Below the pieces are notes generated by a model, which worked only from the letters and a program-made list of their open reading frames with translations, did not search any database and was not told the origin of the DNA. This document shows, in pieces, positions 1 through 4,766 of a DNA stretch of 6,710 bases. Position numbers and translations under genes: made by a program. The DNA comes from Chloroflexi bacterium RIFCSPLOWO2_02_FULL_71_16 (GTDB lineage Bacteria > Chloroflexota > Limnocylindria > P2-11E). Numbering within the stretch: position 1 is the stretch's first letter; the number at the start of each line of letters is the position of its first letter. The stretch covers positions 17,906 to 24,615 of the forward strand of contig MGON01000011.1 of NCBI GenBank assembly GCA_001795345.1, read 5' to 3'.

Positions 1-767
1 TGGCGGCACCGCTCGGCTGGGACTGCGAGGTCACCGACCGCCGCGGGCGCTACGCGGCGCTGCGAGAGCCGGGCCGCTACTGGATCTGGACGATCCCGCC
101 GGACGTGAGCGGCTCACGGCTGATCCCGCGGCGCTACGACCGGGTGCTGGTCGGCGTGGACGCGACCCCGTTCCCGCTGCTCGAGGACCGCCAGCTCGAC
201 GTCGGCCTCACGGAGGCGACCCTCGTCAGCGGCCGCGTCACGACGACGGACGGCGCCCCCGTGGTCCTGGGGCTGGTGTGCATGGACACGCCCTTCCCGA
301 CCGGGCGCATCTGCCGAAGCACGGGCGAGGACGGGACGTACGACCTCGCGACCCGCCCCGAGACCTACGTGCTGAGCGTGATCGCCCCGGCGGACAGCGA
401 CGTGATCGGCGGCTACTGGCGCGGGCCCGTGCCGGACTGGACGAAGGCCGAGCGCATCCCGGTCGGCCCGGGGGACGTGACGCTCGACGTCGTGCTTCCG
501 CGCGGCGTGCGGCTCTACGGCACGGTCGTGAACGCGCGCGGAGCGCCCGTCGAGAGCGCGACGGTGAACGTGAACGACGCGACCGGCCCCCGCTTCTTCG
601 CCAGCACCGACATCCACGGGCACTACAGCGTCGCGGTGACGCCGGGGACGTACACCGTCGACGTGTTCGCTCCCCGAGCCGGAGAGCTGCGCAGCGTTGT
701 CGGGCAGACGATCGCGATCGACGTCGAGACCGGCTACGACGTGGTGCTACCGGACGCCGCGCCGTGA
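1..767 (+). CDS. Surface-type protein with repeated carboxypeptidase-regulatory-like domains (5' truncated)
   Basis: The reading frame is open from base 3 of the window to the TGA at 765-767, so the true start lies upstream and about 254 C-terminal residues are visible. At least three copies of a beta-sandwich module can be seen. Each ends in a D/G-x-x-G-x-Y ... PG/PE-x-Y ... P signature: DRRGRY...PGRYW at the window start, GEDGTYDL...PETYVL around 330-390, and DIHGHYSV...PGTYTV around 608-660. The last two begin with SGRVTTTDGAPV and YGTVVNARGAPV, typical of carboxypeptidase-regulatory-like (CarboxypepD_reg, PF13620-type) units. Such repeats usually sit in secreted or cell-surface proteins as spacers or adhesive modules. 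The signal peptide and any catalytic or anchoring domain would be upstream and cannot be judged. No C-terminal membrane anchor or LPxTG motif is present. The family call is firm; the specific function is unknown. Confidence 0.8.
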   Translation, partial: AAPLGWDCEVTDRRGRYAALREPGRYWIWTIPPDVSGSRLIPRRYDRVLVGVDATPFPLLEDRQLDVGLTEATLVSGRVTTTDGAPVVLGLVCMDTPFPTGRICRSTGEDGTYDLATRPETYVLSVIAPADSDVIGGYWRGPVPDWTKAERIPVGPGDVTLDVVLPRGVRLYGTVVNARGAPVESATVNVNDATGPRFFASTDIHGHYSVAVTPGTYTVDVFAPRAGELRSVVGQTIAIDVETGYDVVLPDAAP

Positions 768-802
768 GCGCACCCGATCCCTCGTCTGCTCGCCTTGCCT
801 GT

Positions 803-935
803 ACTTCGTACATGCCCGTCGTCGCCCGATCTCGCGAGCAAGCTCGCGATCCGGGCTCCTAGGGCCTGAACTTCGTACATGCCCGTCGTCGCCCGATCTC
901 GCGAGCAAGCTCGCGATCCGGGCTCCTAGGGCCTG
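803..935. repeat. Two tandem copies of a 66-bp REP-like palindromic repeat
   Basis: Bases 803-868 are repeated perfectly at 870-935, a period of 67 bp. The match weakly extends upstream through the CCTG at 798-801. Each unit contains a near-perfect inverted repeat: TCGCGAGC-AA-GCTCGCGA, flanked by GCCCG on the left and CGGGC on the right, at 824-856 and 891-923. As RNA each forms a hairpin of 5 + 8 bp with a small internal loop. The pair lies between the stop of the repeat-domain gene (767) and the -10 box of the PuuD-like gene (936), exactly where REP/BIME-type elements usually sit. The hairpins could also protect the upstream 3' end or stop its transcription. The GCGAGC-AA-GCTCGC core resembles Pseudomonas REP cores, but this is probably convergent. 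No RAYT transposase is visible here. Confidence 0.85.
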
Positions 936-941
936 TAGGAT
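936..941 (+). promoter_or_regulatory. Putative -10 box of the PuuD-like gene
   Basis: TAGGAT immediately follows the second palindromic repeat copy and fits the TANNNT pattern seen before other genes here. It would place the transcript start near 948, leaving a short leader containing the Shine-Dalgarno AGGAGGAGG at 958-966. No convincing -35 hexamer is visible. Confidence 0.4.
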
Positions 942-973
942 CGCCGCCAGCAAGCGCAGGAGGAGGGGTGTTC

Positions 974-1552
974 ATGACGCCCGAGGTGCTCATCGTCACG
1001 CGCTGGATCCACTTCGTCGCGGGGATCACCTGGATCGGACTGCTCTACTGGTTCAATCTGGTCAACGTCCGCACGATGGCGACGATCGACGCGACCGCGC
1101 GGCCGCACGTCGTCACCACGCTTCTGCCGCGCGCGCTCGCGTGGTTCCGGCACTCGTCATGGGTCACGGTCCTCGCCGGGTTCATCCTCATCTACGGCCT
1201 GTACTGGTCGAGCGGTGACGTCTTCACGACGGACAGCGCGAAGACCATCTTCTCGGGGATGACGCTCGGGGTGATCATGATGCTGAACGTCTGGGGGGTC
1301 ATCTGGCCCAACCAGAAGCGGATCATCGAGGCAACGCGCACCGGCGGGAAGCCCGACCCGCTCTGGGGCCGCAATGCCCTCTACGGCTCGCGCACCAACG
1401 TCGCGCTGTCGTTCCCGATGCTGTTCTTCATGGCGAGCTCGTCCCACAGCCCGCTGAGCGAGCAGCTCATCGGCGTCGTCTTCCTGGTGCTGTTCGCGCT
1501 CGGGTTCGCCGTCGTGCTCACCGTTCAGAAGTGGTGGGCGCCGCGCTTCTAG
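974..1552 (+). CDS. PuuD-like (urate oxidase N-terminal domain) integral membrane protein
   Basis: This 192-residue polytopic membrane protein resembles the membrane domain of urate hydroxylase PuuD (Urate_ox_N, PF06181). Signature-like stretches are RWIHFVAGITWIGLLYWFN near the N-terminus, NVWGVIWPNQKRII mid-protein and SRTNVALSFPMLFFM near residues 139-153. About five hydrophobic segments lie near residues 8-28, 61-78, 93-113, 142-158 and 163-185. Histidines at 13, 45, 60 and 158 could be redox or haem ligands, which is inference. Full-length PuuD is larger and ends in a cytochrome c domain; no CxxCH is present here, so this is a stand-alone membrane-domain paralogue and urate oxidation should not be assumed. 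ATG 974 is preferred to the in-frame GTG 968 because AGGAGG (961-966) lies 7 nt before it and would overlap nearly the GTG. It is monocistronic, ending at a strong hairpin. Confidence 0.75.
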   Translation: MTPEVLIVTRWIHFVAGITWIGLLYWFNLVNVRTMATIDATARPHVVTTLLPRALAWFRHSSWVTVLAGFILIYGLYWSSGDVFTTDSAKTIFSGMTLGVIMMLNVWGVIWPNQKRIIEATRTGGKPDPLWGRNALYGSRTNVALSFPMLFFMASSSHSPLSEQLIGVVFLVLFALGFAVVLTVQKWWAPRF

Positions 1553-1582
1553 GCCCCGCTCAGCGCGCCGAACCGCATCGAT

Positions 1583-1609
1583 CGGAGCCGGACGCGCCGT
1601 CCGGCTCCG
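1583..1609 (+). terminator. Strong hairpin terminator after the PuuD-like gene
   Basis: An 11-bp perfect inverted repeat, CGGAGCCGGAC (1583-1593) and GTCCGGCTCCG (1599-1609), closes a 5-nt loop 30 bp after the stop codon. There is no U-tract, which is common for high-GC hairpin terminators. A weaker 6-bp inverted repeat, GACCGA/TCGGTC, follows at 1622-1641. Confidence 0.65.
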
Positions 1610-1692
1610 TCCATGTCAGCGGACCGAGCGAGCGATCGGTCGCGAGCGTGTCAACTTCACGCCGCGAGCGTCGCATGACGTTCCGCCGCGCG

Positions 1693-1698
1693 CACAAT
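1693..1698 (+). promoter_or_regulatory. Putative -10 box, leaderless start at 1705
   Basis: CACAAT lies exactly 6 nt before GTG 1705. This is the same spacing seen for the -10 boxes at 2355 and 5992, and it supports a leaderless transcript. The first base departs from TANNNT, so it is the weakest member of the set. Confidence 0.35.
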
Positions 1699-1704
1699 GA
1701 TCGA

Positions 1705-2016
1705 GTGATCCGTCGCCGCCTGCGGAGCATCTCGCCCGAGGAGCTCGTGCTGATCCCGGTCGTGGTCGTGCTCGCGCTCGTGCTGCTGTGGCAGCCGACC
1801 GCGATCACCCGGCTCTTCGACTCTCCGTACGCCACGCCGGCGCCCGGCGTCTCCCCGGCCGACCAGATCCTTCGCGATCGGACGCCTGCACCAGCCCCGT
1901 CGCCGGTGACGACACGGCCCGAGGTCTTGATCTTCGACCGGTCCGGAACGCGTGTCGTGAGCGGGGTCGGGGACCGGCCGGCAATGCTGCCGCCGAGGTC
2001 AGCGACGGGCCGCTGA
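1705..2016 (+). CDS. Small single-pass membrane-anchored protein of unknown function
   Basis: I do not recognise this 103-residue protein. Residues 1-12 are basic (MIRRRLR) and are followed by one hydrophobic helix at about 14-29 (ELVLIPVVVVLALVLLW). A Pro/Ala/Ser/Thr-rich stretch at 43-72 precedes a short polar C-terminus. This is the layout of an N-in membrane anchor with a short extracytoplasmic tail. GTG 1705 is chosen because a -10-like CACAAT sits 6 nt upstream. ATG 1675 in the same frame would add 10 residues but has no Shine-Dalgarno. The gene converges on the minus-strand gene ending at 1999 and overlaps it by 18 bp. Biased codon use and a clean membrane segment argue that it is real. 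Confidence 0.55.
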   Translation: MIRRRLRSISPEELVLIPVVVVLALVLLWQPTAITRLFDSPYATPAPGVSPADQILRDRTPAPAPSPVTTRPEVLIFDRSGTRVVSGVGDRPAMLPPRSATGR

Positions 2017-2331
2017 CACCTCGCGCGACAGCTCTAGTGCGCGCCCGGCGAGCCGGTGCACCGTCTCCGGCGAGGCGTCCAGCTCGCGGGCCAGATCGCG
2101 CAGGGCGTCCAGCAGCTCGTTCTCGCCCCTCGGTGGGAGGTCTCCCTCGAAGGCGTGCGGGTCGTCCTCGATGCCCGGCTGGCGTTCGTGCGGAGGCGGC
2201 CGGAAGGCATCGAAGGCGAGCTGCAGCTCGCCGCTCGCGATGTCTTGGAAGCTGTCGTCGCGGTCCGCGTTCGCAGCGTCGATCCGCCCTGCGGCACGTT
2301 CGGCCGCGGCCCTCTGAGCCTTCTGGTCCAT
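1999..2331 (-). CDS. Small acidic hypothetical protein
   Basis: This 110-residue protein is not recognised. It starts at ATG 2331 (MDQKAQRAAAERAAGRID) and is soluble, rich in Asp/Glu/Ala/Arg, with no membrane segment or cysteine. The C-terminal part, ELLDALRDLARELDASPETVHRLAG, looks like an amphipathic helix pair and could be a protein-interaction or small helical domain; this is inference. It is divergent from the YggX-like gene, with 35 bp between the starts. It converges on the small membrane protein, sharing bases 1999-2016. No clear Shine-Dalgarno or TANNNT box precedes the start, and no alternative start exists just upstream. Several other frames are open here, so a shadow ORF is possible, but protein-like composition and the compact layout favour a gene. 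Confidence 0.5.
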   Translation of the reverse strand: MDQKAQRAAAERAAGRIDAANADRDDSFQDIASGELQLAFDAFRPPPHERQPGIEDDPHAFEGDLPPRGENELLDALRDLARELDASPETVHRLAGRALELSREVSAARR

Positions 2332-2354
2332 GCCGACCGGGACTGCATCGCCCG

Positions 2355-2360
2355 TACCAT
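2355..2360 (+). promoter_or_regulatory. -10 box of the YggX-like gene (leaderless)
   Basis: TACCAT is followed by 6 nt and then ATG 2367. No Shine-Dalgarno precedes the ATG, so the transcript probably begins at or next to the start codon. Confidence 0.55.
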
Positions 2361-2366
2361 GGGCTC

Positions 2367-2618
2367 ATGGCCGACGTGAACTGCGCGCGCTGCGGGATCA
2401 CGCGCGAGGCCGCCGGCCGCGTGCTCCCGGGGCCGCTGGGGGACGAGATCGAGCAGCGGATCTGCGCCGAGTGCTGGGCTGAGTGGACGCAGAGGCAGAT
2501 CCGCGTCATCAACCACTACGCCCTGCAGCCGGTGCGCAAGGAAGACCGCGAGAAGCTCTACGAGTTCACGCGGGAGTTCCTGAACCTGCCGACCGAGGGC
2601 GCTACGCCGCGCACATAG
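2367..2618 (+). CDS. YggX-like Fe(2+)-trafficking / oxidative damage protection family protein with two CxxC pairs
   Basis: This 83-residue protein matches the layout of the YggX family (Iron_traffic, PF04362). It has an N-terminal cysteine, a GPLGDEIEQRI segment aligning with the YggX PGELGKRIYNEI region, a WAEWTQRQIRVINHYAL stretch matching the AWAQWQHKQTMLINEKKL region, and a final helix (REKLYEFTREFLN). YggX protects Fe-S proteins against oxidation and may carry labile iron in the cytosol. Unusually, cysteines form two CxxC pairs, C6/C9 and C33/C36, suggesting a zinc ribbon or metal knuckle that enterobacterial YggX lacks. The start is ATG 2367, with TACCAT 6 nt upstream. It is transcribed alone, and a hairpin spans its stop codon. 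Family membership is judged by eye; a distant zinc-ribbon relative is the alternative. Confidence 0.65.
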   Translation: MADVNCARCGITREAAGRVLPGPLGDEIEQRICAECWAEWTQRQIRVINHYALQPVRKEDREKLYEFTREFLNLPTEGATPRT

Positions 2619-2625
2619 CGGCGTA
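2603..2625. terminator. Hairpin over the stop codon of the YggX-like gene
   Basis: TACGCCGC (2603-2610) and GCGGCGTA (2618-2625) form an 8-bp perfect stem around a 7-nt loop that includes most of the TAG stop (2616-2618). It lies between the YggX-like gene and the 3' end of the convergent tRNA-Pro, so it may end transcription in both directions. Confidence 0.55.
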
Positions 2626-2641
2626 ACCTACCTGGATACTG

Positions 2642-2717
2642 TCGGGGTGGAGAGATTTGAACTCTCGATCTCAACTCCCCCAGAGTTGCGCCTTGGACCG
2701 GACTAGGCCACACCCCG
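2642..2717 (-). tRNA. tRNA-Pro (anticodon GGG)
   Basis: The minus strand folds into a full cloverleaf. Acceptor arm: CGGGGTG with CACCCCG, 7 bp. D arm: GCCT/AGGC with GG in the loop. Anticodon arm: CAACT/AGTTG closing the loop CTGGGGG, anticodon GGG. Variable region: AGATC. T arm: GAGAG-TTCAAAT-CTCTC. The discriminator is A73 and no CCA is encoded. The CGGGGTG acceptor with A73 is typical of bacterial tRNA-Pro. It decodes CCC and CCU. It diverges from the uracil-DNA glycosylase gene, 30 bp away. Confidence 0.96.
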
Positions 2718-2723
2718 TTCGCG

Positions 2724-2747
2724 GACGATCATTTTAGCCTGATCGTC
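2724..2747. promoter_or_regulatory. Bidirectional promoter for tRNA-Pro and the uracil-DNA glycosylase, with inverted repeat
   Basis: On the minus strand TAAAAT (2736-2731) is a near-consensus -10 box for the tRNA, giving a leader of about 7-8 nt. On the plus strand TAGCCT (2735-2740) lies 7 nt before GTG 2748. The two boxes share the bases TA. They are framed by a perfect 7-bp inverted repeat, GACGATC (2724-2730) and GATCGTC (2741-2747), which ends exactly at the glycosylase start codon. No -35 element is evident on either side. Confidence 0.6.
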
Positions 2748-3491
2748 GTGGATGCCCTCGCTCGCCTGCACGCGGAGATCAGAGCGTGCGCGCGGTGCGT
2801 GGCGGCTGGATACATCGAGCGTGCGCAGCCGATCGTCGCGGGCAGCGCGAGCGACCGGATCATGATCATCGGCCAGGCGCCGGGGGCGGTCGAGCTCCTG
2901 GCGAACGCTCCGTTCAGCGGGCGGTCCGGCGTGACCCTCCGCGCCTGGCTCGCCGAGGCGGGTCTCGACGCAGGCGAGCTGCCCTACCGCACGTCCATCA
3001 CCAAGTGCTTCCCTGGGAAGGCGGCGAGCGGCGCCGGTGACCGCCGCCCGTCGCCGGCGGAGATCGCCCTGTGCACGCCCTGGCTCGAGCGGGAGCTCGA
3101 GCTGGTGCGGCCGCGCGTGATCGTGCTCCTCGGACAGCTCGCGATCGAGCGCTACTGGGGCAAGGCGCCGCTACACGAAGCCGTCGGTAGATCCCGCCGC
3201 GAGGGGGAGCGCACGTATATCCCGCTGCCGCATCCGAGCGGCGCTTCACGGTGGCTGAACGATCCACGCAACCGAGCCCTCCTCAGCCGCGGCCTTGCCT
3301 TGCTTCGGCGGGAGGCGGATCGCCTGCGCGCTAGGAGGCCGCCGCGGCCGAGCGCCGCCCGCGCGCGCGGATCTCGACCGCTCCCTCGGCTGAGGTTCGC
3401 GTCTCGAGGACGGGCTCGTCCATCGTCGCCGGCCCGTGCAGGGCGGCCCCGGTCCTCAGGGAGAACACGGAGCCGTGCCAGGGGCACTTGA
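2748..3491 (+). CDS. Uracil-DNA glycosylase, family 4 type with 4Fe-4S cluster
   Basis: This enzyme removes uracil from DNA to start base-excision repair. Residues 1-190 form the glycosylase domain. Motif A is GQAPG at 42-46 (family 4 usually has GEAPG). Four cysteines are spaced as in family 4 for a 4Fe-4S cluster: C14, C17, C87 in TSITKCFPG and C109 in PSPAEIALC. Motif B is HPSGASRWLN, starting at H162. The GTG start has TAGCCT 7 nt upstream and no Shine-Dalgarno. The 247-residue frame carries an extra tail of about 53 residues, very rich in Arg, Pro and Ser, that lies entirely antisense to the Rieske gene. The catalytic domain is complete without it. The tail may be a real DNA-binding extension, or an artefact of a lost stop in a GC-rich region. 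The superfamily is sure; the exact subfamily is likely. Confidence 0.85.
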   Translation: MDALARLHAEIRACARCVAAGYIERAQPIVAGSASDRIMIIGQAPGAVELLANAPFSGRSGVTLRAWLAEAGLDAGELPYRTSITKCFPGKAASGAGDRRPSPAEIALCTPWLERELELVRPRVIVLLGQLAIERYWGKAPLHEAVGRSRREGERTYIPLPHPSGASRWLNDPRNRALLSRGLALLRREADRLRARRPPRPSAARARGSRPLPRLRFASRGRARPSSPARAGRPRSSGRTRSRARGT

Positions 3492-4257
3492 CGTCCAGCC
3501 GGTCCGGCCCCACGAGCTCGCCCTGGTCGAGCGGGCCGCCGGCATGCGTGCAGGCCGCGCCGATCGCGAGGATCGCGCCATCGACCTTCGTGACCATCGC
3601 CGCGAACCCGTCCCCGGCTTCGACGCGAACGGGCTTGCGGTCCTCGAGCGCATCGGCGCGGAGGTCGAGCCTCCGCCACTTGCCAGGAACGTGCGTCCAC
3701 GCCTGCCGGTTCACGCCGGTGCCATACCCGAACACCATCTCGCCGCCCAGGTGCGCGAATACGGCCACCAGGACCCATAGACCCAGTCCGAGGAAGATCG
3801 CCGGGTCGCGGTCGGGACCGGCGCCGACGCGGATCCATAGAGAGAGCCCGTACCCGATCGTGATGAGCGACATCGCGGCCCCGTGGAGGATGCCGAGGCG
3901 TCGCTCGTTGCCGAACGTCTCGTTCCAGTCGGTGTAGCCGCTCAGGATGGAGCCGACGGCGACGAGGAGCGTGACGGCGAGGACCACGTCCGTCGACCCA
4001 AGCAGCGCGGCGTCGCGCTGCAGGAGGAAGAGCACGTCCAGGATCGCCACGACCGTGTACCCGCCCACCACGACGTCGGTGAGGGCGGGGTGAAGGGGAT
4101 GGCGAAGGACGAGCGTCCCGTGGAGGATGTCCTTGATCGGTCTCGTGCCCGGGATCCGGTAGAAGCCGCCGACGACGCCGCCGAGCGCCCCGCCCAGCGC
4201 GTCCAGCCACTTGCCCTTGTCGCCCCGGACGAGGCGGTCGCCGACGGTCTCAGGCAC
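3331..4257 (-). CDS. DUF2231-Rieske [2Fe-2S] fusion membrane protein
   Basis: The 308-residue protein joins a four-helix membrane domain to a C-terminal Rieske iron-sulfur domain. The DUF2231-like N-terminal half has the HPLHPALTD motif at 53-61 and hydrophobic segments near 60-80, 89-107, 123-143 and 153-172. Histidines 46, 53, 56, 125 and 169 near the membrane could be haem or metal ligands; this is inference. The Rieske domain spans about 195-298, with cluster ligands C236-x-H238 (CTHAGGPL) and C258-x2-H261 (CPWHGSVF). It likely transfers electrons at the membrane; partners are not visible. The GTG start at 4257 is fixed by GGAGG at 4269-4265, 7 nt upstream. It is divergent from the HTH gene. 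Its last 161 nt overlap the 3' tail of the uracil-DNA glycosylase frame. Confidence 0.85.
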   Translation of the reverse strand: MPETVGDRLVRGDKGKWLDALGGALGGVVGGFYRIPGTRPIKDILHGTLVLRHPLHPALTDVVVGGYTVVAILDVLFLLQRDAALLGSTDVVLAVTLLVAVGSILSGYTDWNETFGNERRLGILHGAAMSLITIGYGLSLWIRVGAGPDRDPAIFLGLGLWVLVAVFAHLGGEMVFGYGTGVNRQAWTHVPGKWRRLDLRADALEDRKPVRVEAGDGFAAMVTKVDGAILAIGAACTHAGGPLDQGELVGPDRLDVKCPWHGSVFSLRTGAALHGPATMDEPVLETRTSAEGAVEIRARGRRSAAAAS

Positions 4258-4284
4258 TTCTCAGCCTCCGTATACGCGGCATCG

Positions 4285-4305
4285 CCCCGCTCTGGATGAG
4301 CGGGG
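4285..4305. promoter_or_regulatory. Inverted repeat in the divergent Rieske/HTH promoter region (possible operator)
   Basis: CCCCGCTC (4285-4292) and GAGCGGGG (4298-4305) are perfect 8-bp inverted copies separated by 5 nt. They sit midway in the 82-bp gap between the two divergent starts, directly beside a TTGACA at 4308-4313. Position and symmetry suit a dimeric repressor site. An RNA hairpin in the Rieske leader is the alternative. Confidence 0.45.
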
Positions 4306-4339
4306 GCTTGACACGTGCAGGCAGAATGTCCCCACGCAG

Positions 4340-4618
4340 GTGCCGCAGCAGAGAGGCAACTCCGCAGCCAGCGCAGCGAGCGCAGCGTCCGACGACGAGG
4401 ACACATACCTCACGACGGACGAGGTCGCCAGGCGCCTGCGTGTCCACCCCACGACCATCTTGCGCCGTCTGGGCGCGATGGACGACGCGGACCCCACCCG
4501 GATACCCGCGGTGCGGGTCGGTCGGGTCTGGCGGATCCCTCGAAAGGAATTCGAGGAATGGCTGGCGCGCTCGGGACAGGCTTCTCGCCTGCCCGGGCGG
4601 CAGCGCCGGCTGTTCTGA
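4340..4618 (+). CDS. Small helix-turn-helix (excisionase/MerR-type) DNA-binding protein
   Basis: The 92-residue protein carries an HTH_17/excisionase-type winged helix (PF12728-like) at about 22-76. It contains YLTTDEVARRLRVHPTTILRRL (helix-turn-helix), then the wing IPAVRVGRVWRIPRKEFEEWL. In phage and plasmid systems this fold directs excision; in free-standing chromosomal proteins it usually acts as a small regulator. No integrase or attachment site is nearby, so a regulatory role is more likely here. The N-terminus is a Ser/Ala repeat (SAASAASAAS) from an imperfect 9-bp tandem repeat, and the C-terminus is basic. The nearest in-frame start is GTG 4340. A CAGAAT at 4322-4327 could be the -10 box, giving a leader of a few bases. 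The start is less certain than the domain. The lysine-rich peptide gene follows after 43 bp. Confidence 0.7.
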   Translation: MPQQRGNSAASAASAASDDEDTYLTTDEVARRLRVHPTTILRRLGAMDDADPTRIPAVRVGRVWRIPRKEFEEWLARSGQASRLPGRQRRLF

Positions 4619-4645
4619 TCGGGATCGTCAGGCCACTCTTGGACG

Positions 4646-4656
4646 AAGGGAGGTGA
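4646..4656 (+). promoter_or_regulatory. Very strong Shine-Dalgarno for the lysine-rich peptide
   Basis: AAGGGAGGTGA closely matches the complement of the 16S rRNA 3' end, with GGAGG 8 nt before ATG 4662. It is the best ribosome binding site in a window where many genes have none, and it supports the tiny reading frame being translated. Confidence 0.75.
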
Positions 4657-4661
4657 GCTCG

Positions 4662-4724
4662 ATGCCGGCGAAGAAGAAGGCTGCCAAGAAGACCGCGAAG
4701 AAGAAGGGCGGCAAGAAGAAGTAA
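4662..4724 (+). CDS. 20-residue lysine-rich micropeptide
   Basis: The predicted peptide is MPAKKKAAKKTAKKKGGKKK: 11 of 20 residues are lysine, all encoded by AAG, and the rest are mostly Ala and Gly. The composition resembles the C-terminal tails of histone H1-like and other bacterial KAAK-repeat proteins, so binding to DNA, RNA or the ribosome is the natural guess, but this is inference only. Translation is supported by the strong Shine-Dalgarno at 4646-4656, a TAA stop (the only one in the window's gene set), and a hairpin terminator 4 nt later. It lies 43 bp after the HTH gene and may share its transcript. It is below the length cut-off of most gene callers. Confidence 0.7.
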   Translation: MPAKKKAAKKTAKKKGGKKK

Positions 4725-4727
4725 CGA

Positions 4728-4766
4728 CCCTTCTTTGAGCGAAGGGGCGCCGCGGGCGGGCGGCGC
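4728..4766. terminator. Tandem hairpins between convergent genes
   Basis: The first hairpin is CCCTTC (4728-4733), a 7-nt loop, and GAAGGG (4741-4746). It is abutted by a second, GCGCCG (4747-4752), an 8-nt loop, and CGGCGC (4761-4766). They fill the gap between the lysine-rich peptide stop and the minus-strand stop at 4768-4766, so they probably end transcription from both sides. Confidence 0.6.

Noticed and set aside
114..813. Minus-strand open frames opposite the repeat-domain gene
   Set aside because: They are low-complexity Arg/Ala/Ser or His-rich shadows created by high GC, without start signals.
803..935. A short CRISPR array
   Set aside because: There are only two copies, they are adjacent with a single-base separator and no spacers, and no cas genes are present.
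1531..1704. The small membrane protein starting at GTG 1531 or ATG 1675
   Set aside because: The long version would overlap the PuuD-like gene and its terminator hairpin. ATG 1675 has no initiation signal, whereas GTG 1705 has a -10-like box at the leaderless distance.
3152..4210. A 352-codon minus-strand open frame
   Set aside because: It is the shadow of the Rieske gene in another frame: extreme Arg/Pro/Gly composition and no domain. The true frame has membrane helices, a Rieske motif and a Shine-Dalgarno.
4308..4313. TTGACA as a -35 box for the HTH gene
   Set aside because: No -10-like hexamer lies 16-18 bp downstream, and the nearest candidate (CAGAAT at 4322) is only 8 bp away. Kept only as a remark.
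4340..4618. The HTH protein as evidence of a prophage or integrative element
   Set aside because: There is no integrase, att-like direct repeat or composition shift, and flanking genes are housekeeping. The tRNA-Pro is 1.6 kb away with no duplicated 3' end visible in the window.
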